DNA of 64,000 bases from JANYJZ01 sp964523395 (lineage in GTDB: Bacteria; Bacteroidota; Ignavibacteria; UBA10030; SZUA-254), in NCBI GenBank assembly GCA_964523395.1, contig CAZFXS010000009.1:62001-126000 (forward strand), read 5' to 3'. Positions within the stretch are counted from its first letter, which is position 1; each line of letters opens with the position of its first letter. A program made the translations under genes and the position numbers. This document shows, one piece after another, positions 35,771-44,300 of the stretch. The notes under the pieces are model-generated. The model saw only the letters and a program-made list of their open reading frames with translations, searched no databases and was not told the origin of the DNA.

Positions 35771-36412
35771 ATGCAATCTTTCCAGTTCAAGACAAAACAA
35801 GATCAGGTTATTCTCCTTGGACTCAAGGCAAAAAACTTAGGGGAATTGCTTGATGGCATAAAAAAAATTCCCGACACATCTATCTTTTATCATACTCACA
35901 GGTTTTTGGAACAGCATCGTACAACTTCTCCAGAACCTCCTAATGATTTTGCCTACTGGGTAACAAATGTCGTCAACAATGAATGGCTTGGGGAACAACT
36001 TGTCAGCGTGCAGATCATGGAGTATCGTTCACTGTTGTTAATAAGAAATAAATACGCATCGATTTTGGAATCCTACAGCAGCAGATACGGCGATACTGCA
36101 CATTGTCCACCAGGCGAAGAATTTCATTTCATGGCATGTCAGACATTTGTATTACCGACAAAACATATTGCCACCACCCCACGTGAATTTAAGGAAATCC
36201 TGTTACACATCACTATCAACTCGGTACGGTATCACGTATTCGATAGAATTTTACAAAGTGGGTGCAGTGAGAACGATTTCTCTGCCTGGTTCAGGGTGAT
36301 TGGCCATGCCGATCTAGCCGACCGTATAGCAAGAGTAGATCCCTACGCGCAAACTATCGAAGGATTACGGAACCGGATACTTTCAATCATGGATCAATAT
36401 GAAAACGATTAA
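35771..36412 (+). CDS. DUF5752-like protein, first gene of the trehalose operon
   Basis: I read the start as ATG 35771 (AGGAGA ten bases upstream), giving 213 residues. The sequence resembles the DUF5752 family: FHTHRFLEQH-like YHTHRFLEQHRT, PNDFAYWV, ERLSVVDPY-like ARVDPYAQTIEGLR, and FMACQTFVLPT. Such proteins occur next to glycosyltransferases of glycogen, trehalose and mannosylglycerate metabolism; the biochemical role is unknown. It overlaps the next gene by 14 bases, so it is translated with the trehalose enzymes and may be a regulator or partner of TreT. The family name is from memory of the pattern, not from a search. Confidence 0.75.
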   Translation: MQSFQFKTKQDQVILLGLKAKNLGELLDGIKKIPDTSIFYHTHRFLEQHRTTSPEPPNDFAYWVTNVVNNEWLGEQLVSVQIMEYRSLLLIRNKYASILESYSSRYGDTAHCPPGEEFHFMACQTFVLPTKHIATTPREFKEILLHITINSVRYHVFDRILQSGCSENDFSAWFRVIGHADLADRIARVDPYAQTIEGLRNRILSIMDQYEND

Positions 36413-37619
36413 CGATTACAAACCGATTGCCGGTGCATCGACAATTGACGAGTTGTTCCTGCTGGGTGAACAACTTAATGGAAAAGAGATCCAGAATATC
36501 AATTCCACCGCAGTTGGCGGCGGTGTCGCTGAAATCCTCATGCAAATGATTCCGATGCTTCAGGAACTGGGCGTCAACGCGCGGTGGGATGTCATCAAGG
36601 GCGATGAACGGTTCTTTTCCATTACCAAGAAATTTCATAATGGACTGCACGGCATTCCTGTCGAGGTTTCCGAGGATGATTTCGAATATTTTATTGAAAT
36701 TGACAGGATGAATGCCTCAACCTTACAATTCGGAGACATTGTATTTGTTCACGACCCTCAGCCCATTGGCCTGGTTGAACAGCGCGCCGTCCTGAACAAC
36801 AACTGGATCTGGCGTTGTCATATCGACTTTTCCCGGCCTGATCCTAAAATCTGGAAATTCCTTGAGCGCTATATCCAATCGTACGATGCCGCCGTGTTCT
36901 CCGCTCCCGCATTTGCGCGTCAACTGCCAATCAAGCAGGTGCTCATATCACCATCGATTGACCCTCTCAGCGATAAGAACAAAGAACTTCCCGAAGAAAC
37001 CGTTACATCTGTATTTGAACGATACGGCATCGACAGATCCCGCCCTGTCGTCACACAAATTTCACGTTTTGATTATCTGAAAGACCCTATGGGAGTCATC
37101 AAGGCGTATAAGCTGGCGAAAAAGCATGTCGACATGCAGCTGGTTCTCGCGGGCGGCGGCGCCACGGATGATCCCGAAGGCCCTGTCATCATGGAACAGG
37201 TGAAGCATGAGGCGGACGCCGACAAGGATATTTTTGTTTTGTTTCTGCCGCCGGGCAGTGACATTGAAATCAATGCGCTTCAGCGCGGTTCAACTGTCTT
37301 GCTGCAGAAATCACTGCGGGAAGGTTTCGGACTTACGGTAGCAGAAGCGCTCTGGAAAAGCAAACCGATGATTGCATCTGCAGTAGGCGGAATACCGTTG
37401 CAAATTTCCCACCGTTACTCCGGAATTCTTACACACAGCATCGAGGGTACCATCCATTGGATGAAATTGCTGGTCAACGAACCGCAATTCGCAACAAGGC
37501 TCGGTATCAACGGTAGAGAGCATATTAAAAATAACTATCTGATTACAAGGCACATCAGGGATTATCTCCTGCTCTTCCTGTCACTGTTTCACCATGAGGA
37601 TGTTGTGTATGTCCGTTAA
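36399..37619 (+). CDS. treT: TreT-like trehalose synthase (glycosyltransferase)
   Basis: A 406-residue GT4-type glycosyltransferase with the specific features of trehalose glycosyltransferring synthase, which joins NDP-glucose and glucose to trehalose in one reversible step. Typical stretches are NSTAVGGGVAEILMQMIPML near the N-terminus, RWDVIKGDERFFSITKKFHN, WRCHIDFSRPD, QISRFDYLKDPMGVIKAY and the C-terminal E-x7-E donor site in REGFGLTVAEALWKSKPMI. The gene overlaps the DUF5752 gene before it (14 bases) and the OtsAB gene behind it (11 bases if ATG 37609 is the OtsAB start). Two trehalose routes thus share one transcript. The neighbouring DUF5752 protein supports the assignment. Confidence 0.9.
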   Translation: MKTINDYKPIAGASTIDELFLLGEQLNGKEIQNINSTAVGGGVAEILMQMIPMLQELGVNARWDVIKGDERFFSITKKFHNGLHGIPVEVSEDDFEYFIEIDRMNASTLQFGDIVFVHDPQPIGLVEQRAVLNNNWIWRCHIDFSRPDPKIWKFLERYIQSYDAAVFSAPAFARQLPIKQVLISPSIDPLSDKNKELPEETVTSVFERYGIDRSRPVVTQISRFDYLKDPMGVIKAYKLAKKHVDMQLVLAGGGATDDPEGPVIMEQVKHEADADKDIFVLFLPPGSDIEINALQRGSTVLLQKSLREGFGLTVAEALWKSKPMIASAVGGIPLQISHRYSGILTHSIEGTIHWMKLLVNEPQFATRLGINGREHIKNNYLITRHIRDYLLLFLSLFHHEDVVYVR

Positions 37620-39873
37620 AGAAAAAACAGGAGGTATAAAACATCACCGTCGCCTGGTGATAGTTTCTAACCGGCTTCCGTTTACCGTCGAACAACAAGG
37701 GGATGATATTGTTTTCCGGGAAAGCTCCGGCGGACTTGTTACAGGCCTCTCTGCTTTTCTCGGATCACTGGGACCGGAATCACGGCCGGCACAGGAACAT
37801 CTTTGGGTCGGATGGCCCGGTGCAATTATTGACAACCATTTACAGGAACAGGTTGGCGCACGCGCGAGAACCGAATTTCATTCTCATCCGGTTCACCTGT
37901 CACACTGTGAGATGAAAAATTTTTACCATGGATTCTGCAACAAAACAATCTGGCCGCTGTTCCATTATTTTCCTTCCTATACACAGTATGAGAACGAATA
38001 CTGGCAGCAGTATCAGCATGTCAACACCATATTCTGCGACTCACTTGCAGGAGTCATTAACCCCGGCGATATTGTATGGATTCACGATTACCACCTCATG
38101 CTCCTCCCAAAGTTACTGCGCGAGAGAATACCGAATGTATCTATCGGCTTTTTCCTTCATATCCCGTTTCCTTCATTCGAAATTTTCAGACTTTTACCCG
38201 GCGAATGGCGACGTGATTTGCTTGAGGGTATCCTCGGCGCTGATCTCATCGGTTTCCATACATATGATTACACCCAGCATTTTTTCCAGTGTATTCATCG
38301 CATACTCGGGTTTGAACATACGATGGGTCGTATTATCCTGCACAACAGAATTGTAAAAATCGACACCTTTCCCATGGGAATCGATTTCAATAAATTTACA
38401 ACTGCCTCCCTGCAATCGGAGGTCACTGCTGAACGTGAAACCTTGCGGCAATCTCTTCCGCATGTAAAGAAAATTCTCTCTGTGGATCGTCTGGATTATA
38501 CAAAAGGAATTCTGCACCGTCTTCAAGGATTTGAATCGCTCCTCGAAAAACATAGCCAATTCCACGGGAAAGTTGTTCTTCTCATGGTTATTGTCCCTTC
38601 CCGTATCGCTGTGGAACATTACGAATCTATGAAGCGACAGATTGAGGAATTAATCGGGAAGATCAATGGTAAATTCGGCTCCGTAAGCTGGACACCAATT
38701 ATCTATCAATACAAAAACCTGTCATTCGAACCTTTAACCGCGCTTTATATTGAAAGTGAAATTGCTCTTGTAACACCATTACGGGACGGGATGAATCTGA
38801 TTGCCAAAGAATATCTTTCAAGTAAAAATGACCGGACCGGTGTCCTTATTCTCAGTGAAATGGCCGGATCGGCACAGGAACTTCACGAAGCAATTATTAT
38901 TAATCCGAACAACAGGCAGGCTATTGCGGACGCGATGAGAGAAGCTCTCGAAATGCCCGTTGAAGAGCAAATACGACGCAATGATATTATGCGCCACCGG
39001 CTGCAACGGTATGATATCAACCGCTGGGCAAACGATTTCATCCGTCATCTTATTGAACTGGAAGACGTTCAAACCGCTTTTAACGCGAAAGTATTGCGAA
39101 ACTCAAGTAAACAACTACTCCTCGATCAATATAAATCCTCCTCTCAGCGACTGTTATTATTGGACTACGACGGAACGCTGACACCAATCGTACGGCGTCC
39201 TGAATATGCCGTGCCGAAGGAACAGTTACTTAAACTTCTTACCGACCTTTCAGTTGACGCCAAGAATACCATCATTGTTATCAGCGGACGGGATCGTGCC
39301 ACATTACAGCAATGGCTTGGCCACCTTCCTCTCCATTTAGTCGCTGAACATGGAGGATGGATTAAGCATAACAGCCAGGATTGGAAATTATTACGGGAAC
39401 AGACGACAAGCTGGAAAGAACGCATTCTCCCCATTCTTGAACTTTACACCGACCGCCTCCCGGGCGCATTCATTGAAGAAAAAGAATTTTCGGTTGCCTG
39501 GCATTACCGTAATGCCGCCACTGAACATGGGTCCATCCTTGCGCGTGAGCTTACGGATCTCCTTACAACGTTCACTGCCAATATTGACATTCAGATCCTG
39601 CAGGGCAAAATGGTGGTTGAAGTAAGAAATACAGGCATTAACAAGGGAGCTGCCGCCTTGCATTGGTTATCCGAAAAAGATTTTGATTTCATTCTTGGCA
39701 TCGGCGACGATTGGACTGACGAGGATCTTTTCCGGGCTCTTCCTGAAACAGCATTTTCTATCAGAGTAGGTGTTATTAATACACACGCCAAATATAATCT
39801 TCATAACTCTGCCGAAGTCGTGAGATTATTAACGGAAATGTCAGGGGTGTCAAATGAACCAGATAAAAAATAG
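37609..39873 (+). CDS. otsAB: Fused trehalose-6-phosphate synthase / phosphatase (OtsA-OtsB)
   Basis: The protein (754 residues from ATG 37609; GAGG lies nine bases upstream; ATG 37594 is an alternative) joins two enzymes. Residues about 12-480 form a GT20 trehalose-6-phosphate synthase: LVIVSNRLPFTV, GGLVTGL, WVGWPG, VWIHDYHLMLLP, FLHIPFPSFEIFRLLP, SVDRLDYTKGI and LRDGMNLIAKEYL. Residues about 510-745 form a HAD-type trehalose-6-phosphate phosphatase: DYDGTLTPIVRRP with the nucleophile Asp, VISGRDRATLQQWLG and GDDWTDEDLFRALPE. It therefore converts UDP-glucose and glucose-6-phosphate to trehalose without releasing a separate enzyme. It overlaps the TreT gene, so osmotic or desiccation response could use both pathways. 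Confidence 0.95.
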   Translation: MSVKEKTGGIKHHRRLVIVSNRLPFTVEQQGDDIVFRESSGGLVTGLSAFLGSLGPESRPAQEHLWVGWPGAIIDNHLQEQVGARARTEFHSHPVHLSHCEMKNFYHGFCNKTIWPLFHYFPSYTQYENEYWQQYQHVNTIFCDSLAGVINPGDIVWIHDYHLMLLPKLLRERIPNVSIGFFLHIPFPSFEIFRLLPGEWRRDLLEGILGADLIGFHTYDYTQHFFQCIHRILGFEHTMGRIILHNRIVKIDTFPMGIDFNKFTTASLQSEVTAERETLRQSLPHVKKILSVDRLDYTKGILHRLQGFESLLEKHSQFHGKVVLLMVIVPSRIAVEHYESMKRQIEELIGKINGKFGSVSWTPIIYQYKNLSFEPLTALYIESEIALVTPLRDGMNLIAKEYLSSKNDRTGVLILSEMAGSAQELHEAIIINPNNRQAIADAMREALEMPVEEQIRRNDIMRHRLQRYDINRWANDFIRHLIELEDVQTAFNAKVLRNSSKQLLLDQYKSSSQRLLLLDYDGTLTPIVRRPEYAVPKEQLLKLLTDLSVDAKNTIIVISGRDRATLQQWLGHLPLHLVAEHGGWIKHNSQDWKLLREQTTSWKERILPILELYTDRLPGAFIEEKEFSVAWHYRNAATEHGSILARELTDLLTTFTANIDIQILQGKMVVEVRNTGINKGAAALHWLSEKDFDFILGIGDDWTDEDLFRALPETAFSIRVGVINTHAKYNLHNSAEVVRLLTEMSGVSNEPDKK

Positions 39874-40083
39874 TCCTTCACGCGGGAAACTTAAACATTC
39901 CTGCACATGATCCATATTTTCCCGCAGTTAATTTTTTACATTTCGCTCATTTTTGCCGTTTTGCTTCGTAAATTTTGTTTGTTGAATCATGGCATACAAA
40001 TTGACCTATTTATTCCCGGACATCACCTTCCGCAGGGACGATTGAGTGAAATGGTGGATTAGTGAGTGAGAAGGTGAACAAGG

Positions 40084-40139
40084 AACTGCTGCGGAGGTTA
40101 AAAAACACAAAGCGTACCTTCTTCCGCAGCAGTTATTTT
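40084..40139 (+). terminator. Hairpin with T run after the trehalose operon
   Basis: The arms AACTGCTGCGGA (40084-40095) and TCCGCAGCAGTT (40123-40134) pair perfectly and a run of T follows. It lies 210 bases after the OtsAB stop and just before the next gene's ribosome site, so it may end the operon or attenuate the gene at 40181. The rest of 39874-40180 holds nothing I recognise. Confidence 0.7.
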
Positions 40140-40180
40140 TTCAGTATCCCGATGTCCAATTTCAGAAAGGAGTAATCTCT

Positions 40181-40669
40181 ATGAGAAAAATTCCGTTCAT
40201 CATCGGAATCTTCCTGCTGCTCAGCAGCACTGCTGTAAGTCAGCAACAAGGCAAATTCAGCGGCGGATTTGTACTGGGAGAACCGACCGGCCTCGCGTGG
40301 AAATATGATATAAGCCAGACAAACGCCCTCGCCGGTGCAATTGGGTTTTCGCCATTCGACAGGTACAGGATACATGTCGATTATCTATGGAAAACATATC
40401 CATTTGAGGAACGAAATCTCGGATTGTATTATGGTCCGGGCGCCGCATTCGGATTTGGAAGAACCGACTATATCGTATACAACGGAAGAAACGCCTACTT
40501 TTTCCGTGACAGGGATATTGGGTTCGGGGTACGCGGTGTGGTGGGATTAAATTATTTAATTCCGAGGTCACCGGTAAACCTGTTTTTTGAGGTCGCTCCT
40601 ATCTTTGTCATTACACCGAGCTCAGGCTCAGGAGTTGACGCCGGATTAGGAGTCAGATTTTATTTCTGA
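40181..40669 (+). CDS. Small outer-membrane beta-barrel-like protein
   Basis: A 162-residue exported protein with a signal peptide (FIIGIFLLLSSTAVS) and a clear ribosome site (GAAAGGAG) before ATG 40181. The mature sequence alternates in beta-strand fashion (GKFSGGFVLGEPTGLAWKY, NALAGAIGFS, YRIHVDYLW, FGVRGVVGLNYLI, VNLFFEVAPIFVI) and ends in the aromatic VRFYF, as outer-membrane barrels often do. An eight-strand OmpA/OmpW-size barrel is likely. No enzymatic motif is visible. It stands alone between two hairpins. Confidence 0.78.
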   Translation: MRKIPFIIGIFLLLSSTAVSQQQGKFSGGFVLGEPTGLAWKYDISQTNALAGAIGFSPFDRYRIHVDYLWKTYPFEERNLGLYYGPGAAFGFGRTDYIVYNGRNAYFFRDRDIGFGVRGVVGLNYLIPRSPVNLFFEVAPIFVITPSSGSGVDAGLGVRFYF

Positions 40670-40681
40670 CTTTTCAACACG

Positions 40682-40714
40682 AAAAAGCCCTGTCCTCACA
40701 GACAGGGCTTTTTA
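40682..40714. terminator. Bidirectional terminator
   Basis: AAAAAGCCCTGT (40682-40693) pairs with ACAGGGCTTTTT (about 40699-40710), with A and T runs on the two sides. It separates the plus-strand barrel gene from the minus-strand DUF4097 gene. Confidence 0.88.
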
Positions 40715-40750
40715 TTTTATTTAAAGAATATTCAGCGTAGCCGCCATCCT

Positions 40751-42142
40751 TTATTTTTCCATCAACTCGATATTGCCTGATTTTGTTTCGACGGTAATAG
40801 TTCCCGGCCCTGACCCGATCCTTCCCTGTGCGAACCCGGAACCGCTCCTTGATTTACTTTTAATCGGAAGATTTGTATTGACCTCTCCGTATTCCGCATC
40901 AAGCTCGACATCACCGGAAAAACCGGAAGGCATCCTCAGGGAAACACCGCCGTATGTATTCTGAATCGCAACGGATGATGGAACTGTTTTACAGATAATG
41001 GAAATCGGATTACTGGAATTTGTCATCGATATCGATTTCGCACTGAGAGCACGAAGCGTTATCGAACTGTACTGGGTTCGTGAACTCCAATCCCCGGTAA
41101 TATCTTCTCCGTCAACCGTTGCACTTGTGGAATTGAGTGACACATTTCCTTTGATTCTCATCAGATCAATCCGCGAATACGGATTATCGATTTTTAGGTC
41201 GCCCTCAATATTTTCCATGGTGAGCTCACCGGATTGACTTTTTATGATAATTTGTTTCCCTGAACTTCCGTCAACGTTAATAATATCAATATTTGAATAA
41301 TTTGCCGAAACATTAATACCACCCACATTCCGCGCTTTAACAGTCCCGCTGGTCGATTTTACATCGGCAAATCCTTTGATACGGTTAAGAGTGATTGTGG
41401 AATAGTTTGCGTCAATCCGTGTATCGCCAGCAGCATCATCTATCGTAACTTCACCGCTCTGATCCGCGACCGAGACATTATCTGATGTCCGGCTGATATG
41501 AACAGTCGAATAATTTACGTCGAGCGAAATCTTTCCTTTAAAATCAGAGATGGTAACTTTTGAGCTGGTTCCTTCAAGCCGTAAATTTCCTCCGGAACTT
41601 TCTATTATTGTTGTACCGTAATTGTTTTCTATTTCCCTGAGTGATGTGCAGTTGCGCAGGGTGAGTGAGTTACTGACGCCAAGCAATCTGACTTCCCCCT
41701 GCATACCATCAAGCAGCATTGTCCCATATCGTGTATCTGTTGTAAACGGGTTTTTCCTTGGAAGATAAATATCGCCTGTCACTTCTTTATTAATATAGAC
41801 GTTGCCGAAAATCTTATCAATCCACGAACCCAGGCTCCAGTCCGATTTTATTTCCTGCAGGCGCAACCTTACCGTTTGCGAAGTTTTACTCTCATTCATG
41901 TCAACTGCGGCTATATACGCATCTTCATACTCTTTGTCGGATGAAGAGATCGTCACCATCAGCTTAACGTATACCTCGTCCTTGTCCCATGAATGAAATG
42001 TAACATTCGAACCGGTAACACCATTGACTTCAATAAGCTGTCCCGGGGTGGTGGCAACATTTTTTTCAATTGTTTTCGATTTTGTAGAACCGGCGACACT
42101 CACCGAGAGACATAATGCGGCAATAATCATCATGATTTTCAT
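40751..42142 (-). CDS. DUF4097-type beta-helix protein of the ECF operon
   Basis: A 463-residue exported protein (leader IIAALCLSVSVAGS) built of many short beta-strand repeats of the DUF4097 kind: TTIESSGGNLRLEGTSSKVT, GEVTIDDAAGDTRIDANYST, GTVKARNVGGINVSANYSN (each shown in part). Such proteins are thought to form a right-handed beta-helix at the cell surface; the function is unknown. The start ATG overlaps the stop of the anti-sigma gene (ATGA), so it is the third gene of a sigma, anti-sigma, DUF4097 operon, an arrangement often seen in Bacteroidota. It is probably either a target of the sigma factor or part of its sensing path. Confidence 0.88.
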   Translation of the reverse strand: MKIMMIIAALCLSVSVAGSTKSKTIEKNVATTPGQLIEVNGVTGSNVTFHSWDKDEVYVKLMVTISSSDKEYEDAYIAAVDMNESKTSQTVRLRLQEIKSDWSLGSWIDKIFGNVYINKEVTGDIYLPRKNPFTTDTRYGTMLLDGMQGEVRLLGVSNSLTLRNCTSLREIENNYGTTIIESSGGNLRLEGTSSKVTISDFKGKISLDVNYSTVHISRTSDNVSVADQSGEVTIDDAAGDTRIDANYSTITLNRIKGFADVKSTSGTVKARNVGGINVSANYSNIDIINVDGSSGKQIIIKSQSGELTMENIEGDLKIDNPYSRIDLMRIKGNVSLNSTSATVDGEDITGDWSSRTQYSSITLRALSAKSISMTNSSNPISIICKTVPSSVAIQNTYGGVSLRMPSGFSGDVELDAEYGEVNTNLPIKSKSRSGSGFAQGRIGSGPGTITVETKSGNIELMEK

Positions 42143-42648
42143 AATTCAATTTCTCCGTTTTCCATCATTTCCTGAAGGACTCGCAGTTTTAAACTGTAAA
42201 GCTGCCGCAAACGTTTTTGTTTCAGAGGCGAGAGATCGGCATTCCGTGTTTCCTGCCTCAATTCATTGATGGCATTATCCAGTTTTTGCAATTGCGCTTT
42301 TCTTGAGGAGAGATATGTAGCACGCTCTTCATCCTGCATTGAGCTGGCAACCGATAATGGCACCACGCGCTCGAATTGTTCTATAGCCGAACGATATGCT
42401 TCGTCGAGCCTGACAACTTCGGGCTTCGAATCCGCAACTGCATTACGCACTGTGGAGGCGACACCGATCGCGGTAAAATACAGAATAACAGAAGCTGCTA
42501 TTCCATAAACAAATGATATCCGGTCCGGGATAAAAAGAAACGATTTCTTTTTACCGATAATTTCTTCTTCGATCGTATTCCACATCTTCCTGCGACGTTC
42601 GTGGGATGGAGTATCGCCGCTGCCGTAAAATTGCTCCGGGTTTATCAT
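42139..42648 (-). CDS. Membrane-anchored anti-sigma factor-like protein
   Basis: The 169-residue product has an N-terminal cytoplasmic part (about 1-45), one membrane helix near 48-68 (VYGIAASVILYFTAIGVAST) and a charged, helical C-terminal part (YRSAIEQFERVVPLSVASSM, LRQLYSLKLRVLQEMMENGE). Position, topology and ATGA overlap with the ECF sigma gene make it the likely anti-sigma. It lacks the HxxxCxxC zinc motif of classical zinc-binding anti-sigma domains, so the contact with the sigma factor may differ. The family assignment rests on context more than on motifs. Confidence 0.75.
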   Translation of the reverse strand: MINPEQFYGSGDTPSHERRRKMWNTIEEEIIGKKKSFLFIPDRISFVYGIAASVILYFTAIGVASTVRNAVADSKPEVVRLDEAYRSAIEQFERVVPLSVASSMQDEERATYLSSRKAQLQKLDNAINELRQETRNADLSPLKQKRLRQLYSLKLRVLQEMMENGEIEL

Positions 42649-43178
42649 ATTATATTCTCCTCTGATGCTATTTTTAATTTTAACAATTGTTTTGCGCGCG
42701 ACAACAATGCACGGGATGTGCTTTCTCCGATATTCAGCATTGACGCGATCTCGGCATGCGAATATCCTTCTACCTCATATAAAACAAATACCATCCGTTT
42801 CGACTCAGATAAATCCGCAAGCCATGATTTCATGGTGTCCTGCCATACGAACGATGAAGCTGTTTCTTCATGTCCGTTCCAGTTCTGAAGATCTTCACTG
42901 TCAAACGATATAAGGTTTGTCCGGCGAAGGTCGGTTTTCATTTCATTTAATGCAATTGTGAAAAGCCATGTTGAAAAACGAGAAGAGCCCTGAAACGAAC
43001 CGATATTCCTGTATGCCTTAATAAAGGCGCGCTGGACCCATTCTTCGACCTGGAACGTATCTGCGGAGTGCTGGCGCATAAACCTGAACAACGCAGTCAC
43101 ATGCCGTTCATAAATCTCCCTGAACGCGCGATGATCGCCGTTTTGAGCGCGATTGATAAGAAACGTTTCGTCAGTCAT
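42645..43178 (-). CDS. ECF-type RNA polymerase sigma factor
   Basis: A 177-residue sigma-70 family protein of the extracytoplasmic-function type. Region 2 is seen in AFREIYERHVTALFRFM, VEEWVQRAFIKAYRNI and FSTWLFTIALNEMKTDLRR; region 4 in LSESKRMVFVLYEVEGYSHAEIA and STSRALLSRAKQLL. It starts the three-gene minus-strand operon and is divergent from lexA, sharing 151 bases of promoter region. Such sigma factors usually drive their own operon; I could not find a convincing ECF -35/-10 pair by eye. Confidence 0.93.
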   Translation of the reverse strand: MTDETFLINRAQNGDHRAFREIYERHVTALFRFMRQHSADTFQVEEWVQRAFIKAYRNIGSFQGSSRFSTWLFTIALNEMKTDLRRTNLISFDSEDLQNWNGHEETASSFVWQDTMKSWLADLSESKRMVFVLYEVEGYSHAEIASMLNIGESTSRALLSRAKQLLKLKIASEENII

Positions 43179-43262
43179 GAAAGAGTCATTTTTATATTAG
43201 ACGAAGGAATACGTTAAAATGCTGCAATGACTAAAGTAATTAAAAAAAATTTCTCCACACTC

Positions 43263-43291
43263 TTGACAAAATCAATTTCATAGTGTATATT
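43263..43291 (+). promoter_or_regulatory. lexA promoter (TTGACA - 17 - TATATT)
   Basis: TTGACA (43263-43268) and TATATT (43286-43291) are separated by exactly 17 bases, close to the sigma-70 consensus. The -10 box overlaps the first operator half-site, so bound LexA would block it. Confidence 0.8.
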
Positions 43292-43317
43292 TTAACATAG
43301 TATAAATATATACACTA
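43281..43317. promoter_or_regulatory. Candidate LexA operator with three half-sites
   Basis: TAGTGTATAT (43281-43290) and its reverse complement ATATACACTA (43308-43317) form a perfect inverted repeat. A third related half-site, TAGTATAAAT (43298-43307), directly abuts the last one and forms with it an imperfect palindrome (8 of 10 pairs). The site lies between the -10 box and the start codon at 43330. Autoregulation by LexA is a known rule; that this is the box is inference. Confidence 0.7.
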
Positions 43318-43329
43318 TAAGAAGAACCT

Positions 43330-43980
43330 ATGAGTACTCCCGAACTCACCCGCCGTCAGCAGAAAGTTTATGACTTTATACGGCAATTTGCTGAAAATAA
43401 TGGTTATCCGCCAACACTGTCTGAAATCGCAGAAAAGCTTCATATCCAGCCCAGCGCGGTAAGGGTACATTTACTCCTTATGCAAAAGAAAAAGGTGCTC
43501 CGGTATGTGCCAAACATCTCCAGAGGAATTGAGCTGTTTTCAAAAAGAAATGAGAGTATCCCGATTTATGGTTCTGTTCCGGCAGGAAACCCCTTCCTTT
43601 CGGACGATAATATTGTAGATACCTTTGAAGTCAGAAAATATCTTTCCACATCTGATGACCTCTTTAGCCTACAAGTTCGGGGAGACAGTATGGAGGATAT
43701 ATTGTTTTCCGGAGATCTTGTTTTCGTCGACCCCAAAAAGGCACCTAAGAGTGGTGAAATGGTGGTTGCAACTGTAGATGGCCAACCGACCCTTAAATGG
43801 CATTACCGGTATCAGGATGAAATTGAACTCAAACCTCAGAATAAGAAATACCCCGTTATCACCGTAAAGAAAAACGATGAAACATTTTCCATGAATGGAG
43901 TTGTTGTCGGATATATCCGAGCTTTGGATAAAAAGAAGATAGATACTCTTTATGTTGACCGGAAAACATCGACGAGGTAA
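43330..43980 (+). CDS. lexA: LexA repressor
   Basis: A 216-residue LexA with both domains. Residues 1-68 form the winged helix DNA-binding domain (LTRRQQKVYDFIRQF, YPPTLSEIAEKLHI). The C-terminal S24 domain contains the Ala85-Gly86 cleavage bond in GSVPAGNPF, nucleophile Ser120 in RGDSMEDI and general base Lys156 in GQPTLKWHYR. RecA-stimulated self-cleavage is therefore expected. The recognition region is shorter in its wing than in Proteobacteria, in line with an unrelated box sequence. The gene has its own promoter and palindromic operator and leads a short transcript with the 67-residue gene. Next come DUF72, SRAP and the polymerase cassette, which suggests the region is an SOS island. Confidence 0.95.
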   Translation: MSTPELTRRQQKVYDFIRQFAENNGYPPTLSEIAEKLHIQPSAVRVHLLLMQKKKVLRYVPNISRGIELFSKRNESIPIYGSVPAGNPFLSDDNIVDTFEVRKYLSTSDDLFSLQVRGDSMEDILFSGDLVFVDPKKAPKSGEMVVATVDGQPTLKWHYRYQDEIELKPQNKKYPVITVKKNDETFSMNGVVVGYIRALDKKKIDTLYVDRKTSTR

Positions 43981-43982
43981 GG

Positions 43983-44186
43983 ATGAAAATACCATCTTCC
44001 ACATATTCAGTCGAACAGGAACGAGAAATAAACTTGTATCTCAAGAAAATTCTTGAAACACTCAACATAAAAATCCCTGAGGATCACTTTGGAATGGTTG
44101 AGTTATCATTTCCCCGACAGCATGGAAAAATAGCCGGTGAAGTGGAGATACGATTGCGTTCTATGCATGTTCGTGAGCGGACATAG
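43983..44186 (+). CDS. 67-residue protein cotranscribed with lexA, function unknown
   Basis: ATG 43983 lies two bases after the lexA stop (AAGG just before the ATG), so the small gene belongs to the SOS-controlled transcript. The product, with YSVEQEREINLYLKKILETL (an amphipathic helix) and PEDHFGMVELSFPRQHGKIA followed by basic EVEIRLRSMHVRERT, is not recognised. The C-terminal part may be a small beta-sheet. It ends before a strong terminator at 44226-44273. Candidate roles are modulating LexA, RecA or the polymerase cassette; there is no direct evidence. Confidence 0.65.
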   Translation: MKIPSSTYSVEQEREINLYLKKILETLNIKIPEDHFGMVELSFPRQHGKIAGEVEIRLRSMHVRERT

Positions 44187-44225
44187 GTCAGTTTAAGACA
44201 TAGTTACTGGGTTGTTGAGTAAATC

Positions 44226-44273
44226 AAGCCCGGTTTTACGAGAGAATAACTCTTCGTAAGATCGGGCTTTTTT
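44226..44273 (+). terminator. Rho-independent terminator of the lexA transcript
   Basis: AAGCCCG (44226-44232) pairs with CGGGCTT (44263-44269), with a further mostly paired inner stem (TTTTACGAG with CTTCGTAAG) and a run of T. Confidence 0.88.
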
Positions 44274-44300
44274 ATTTCAAATATTGAGAAGGGTTTGGTT

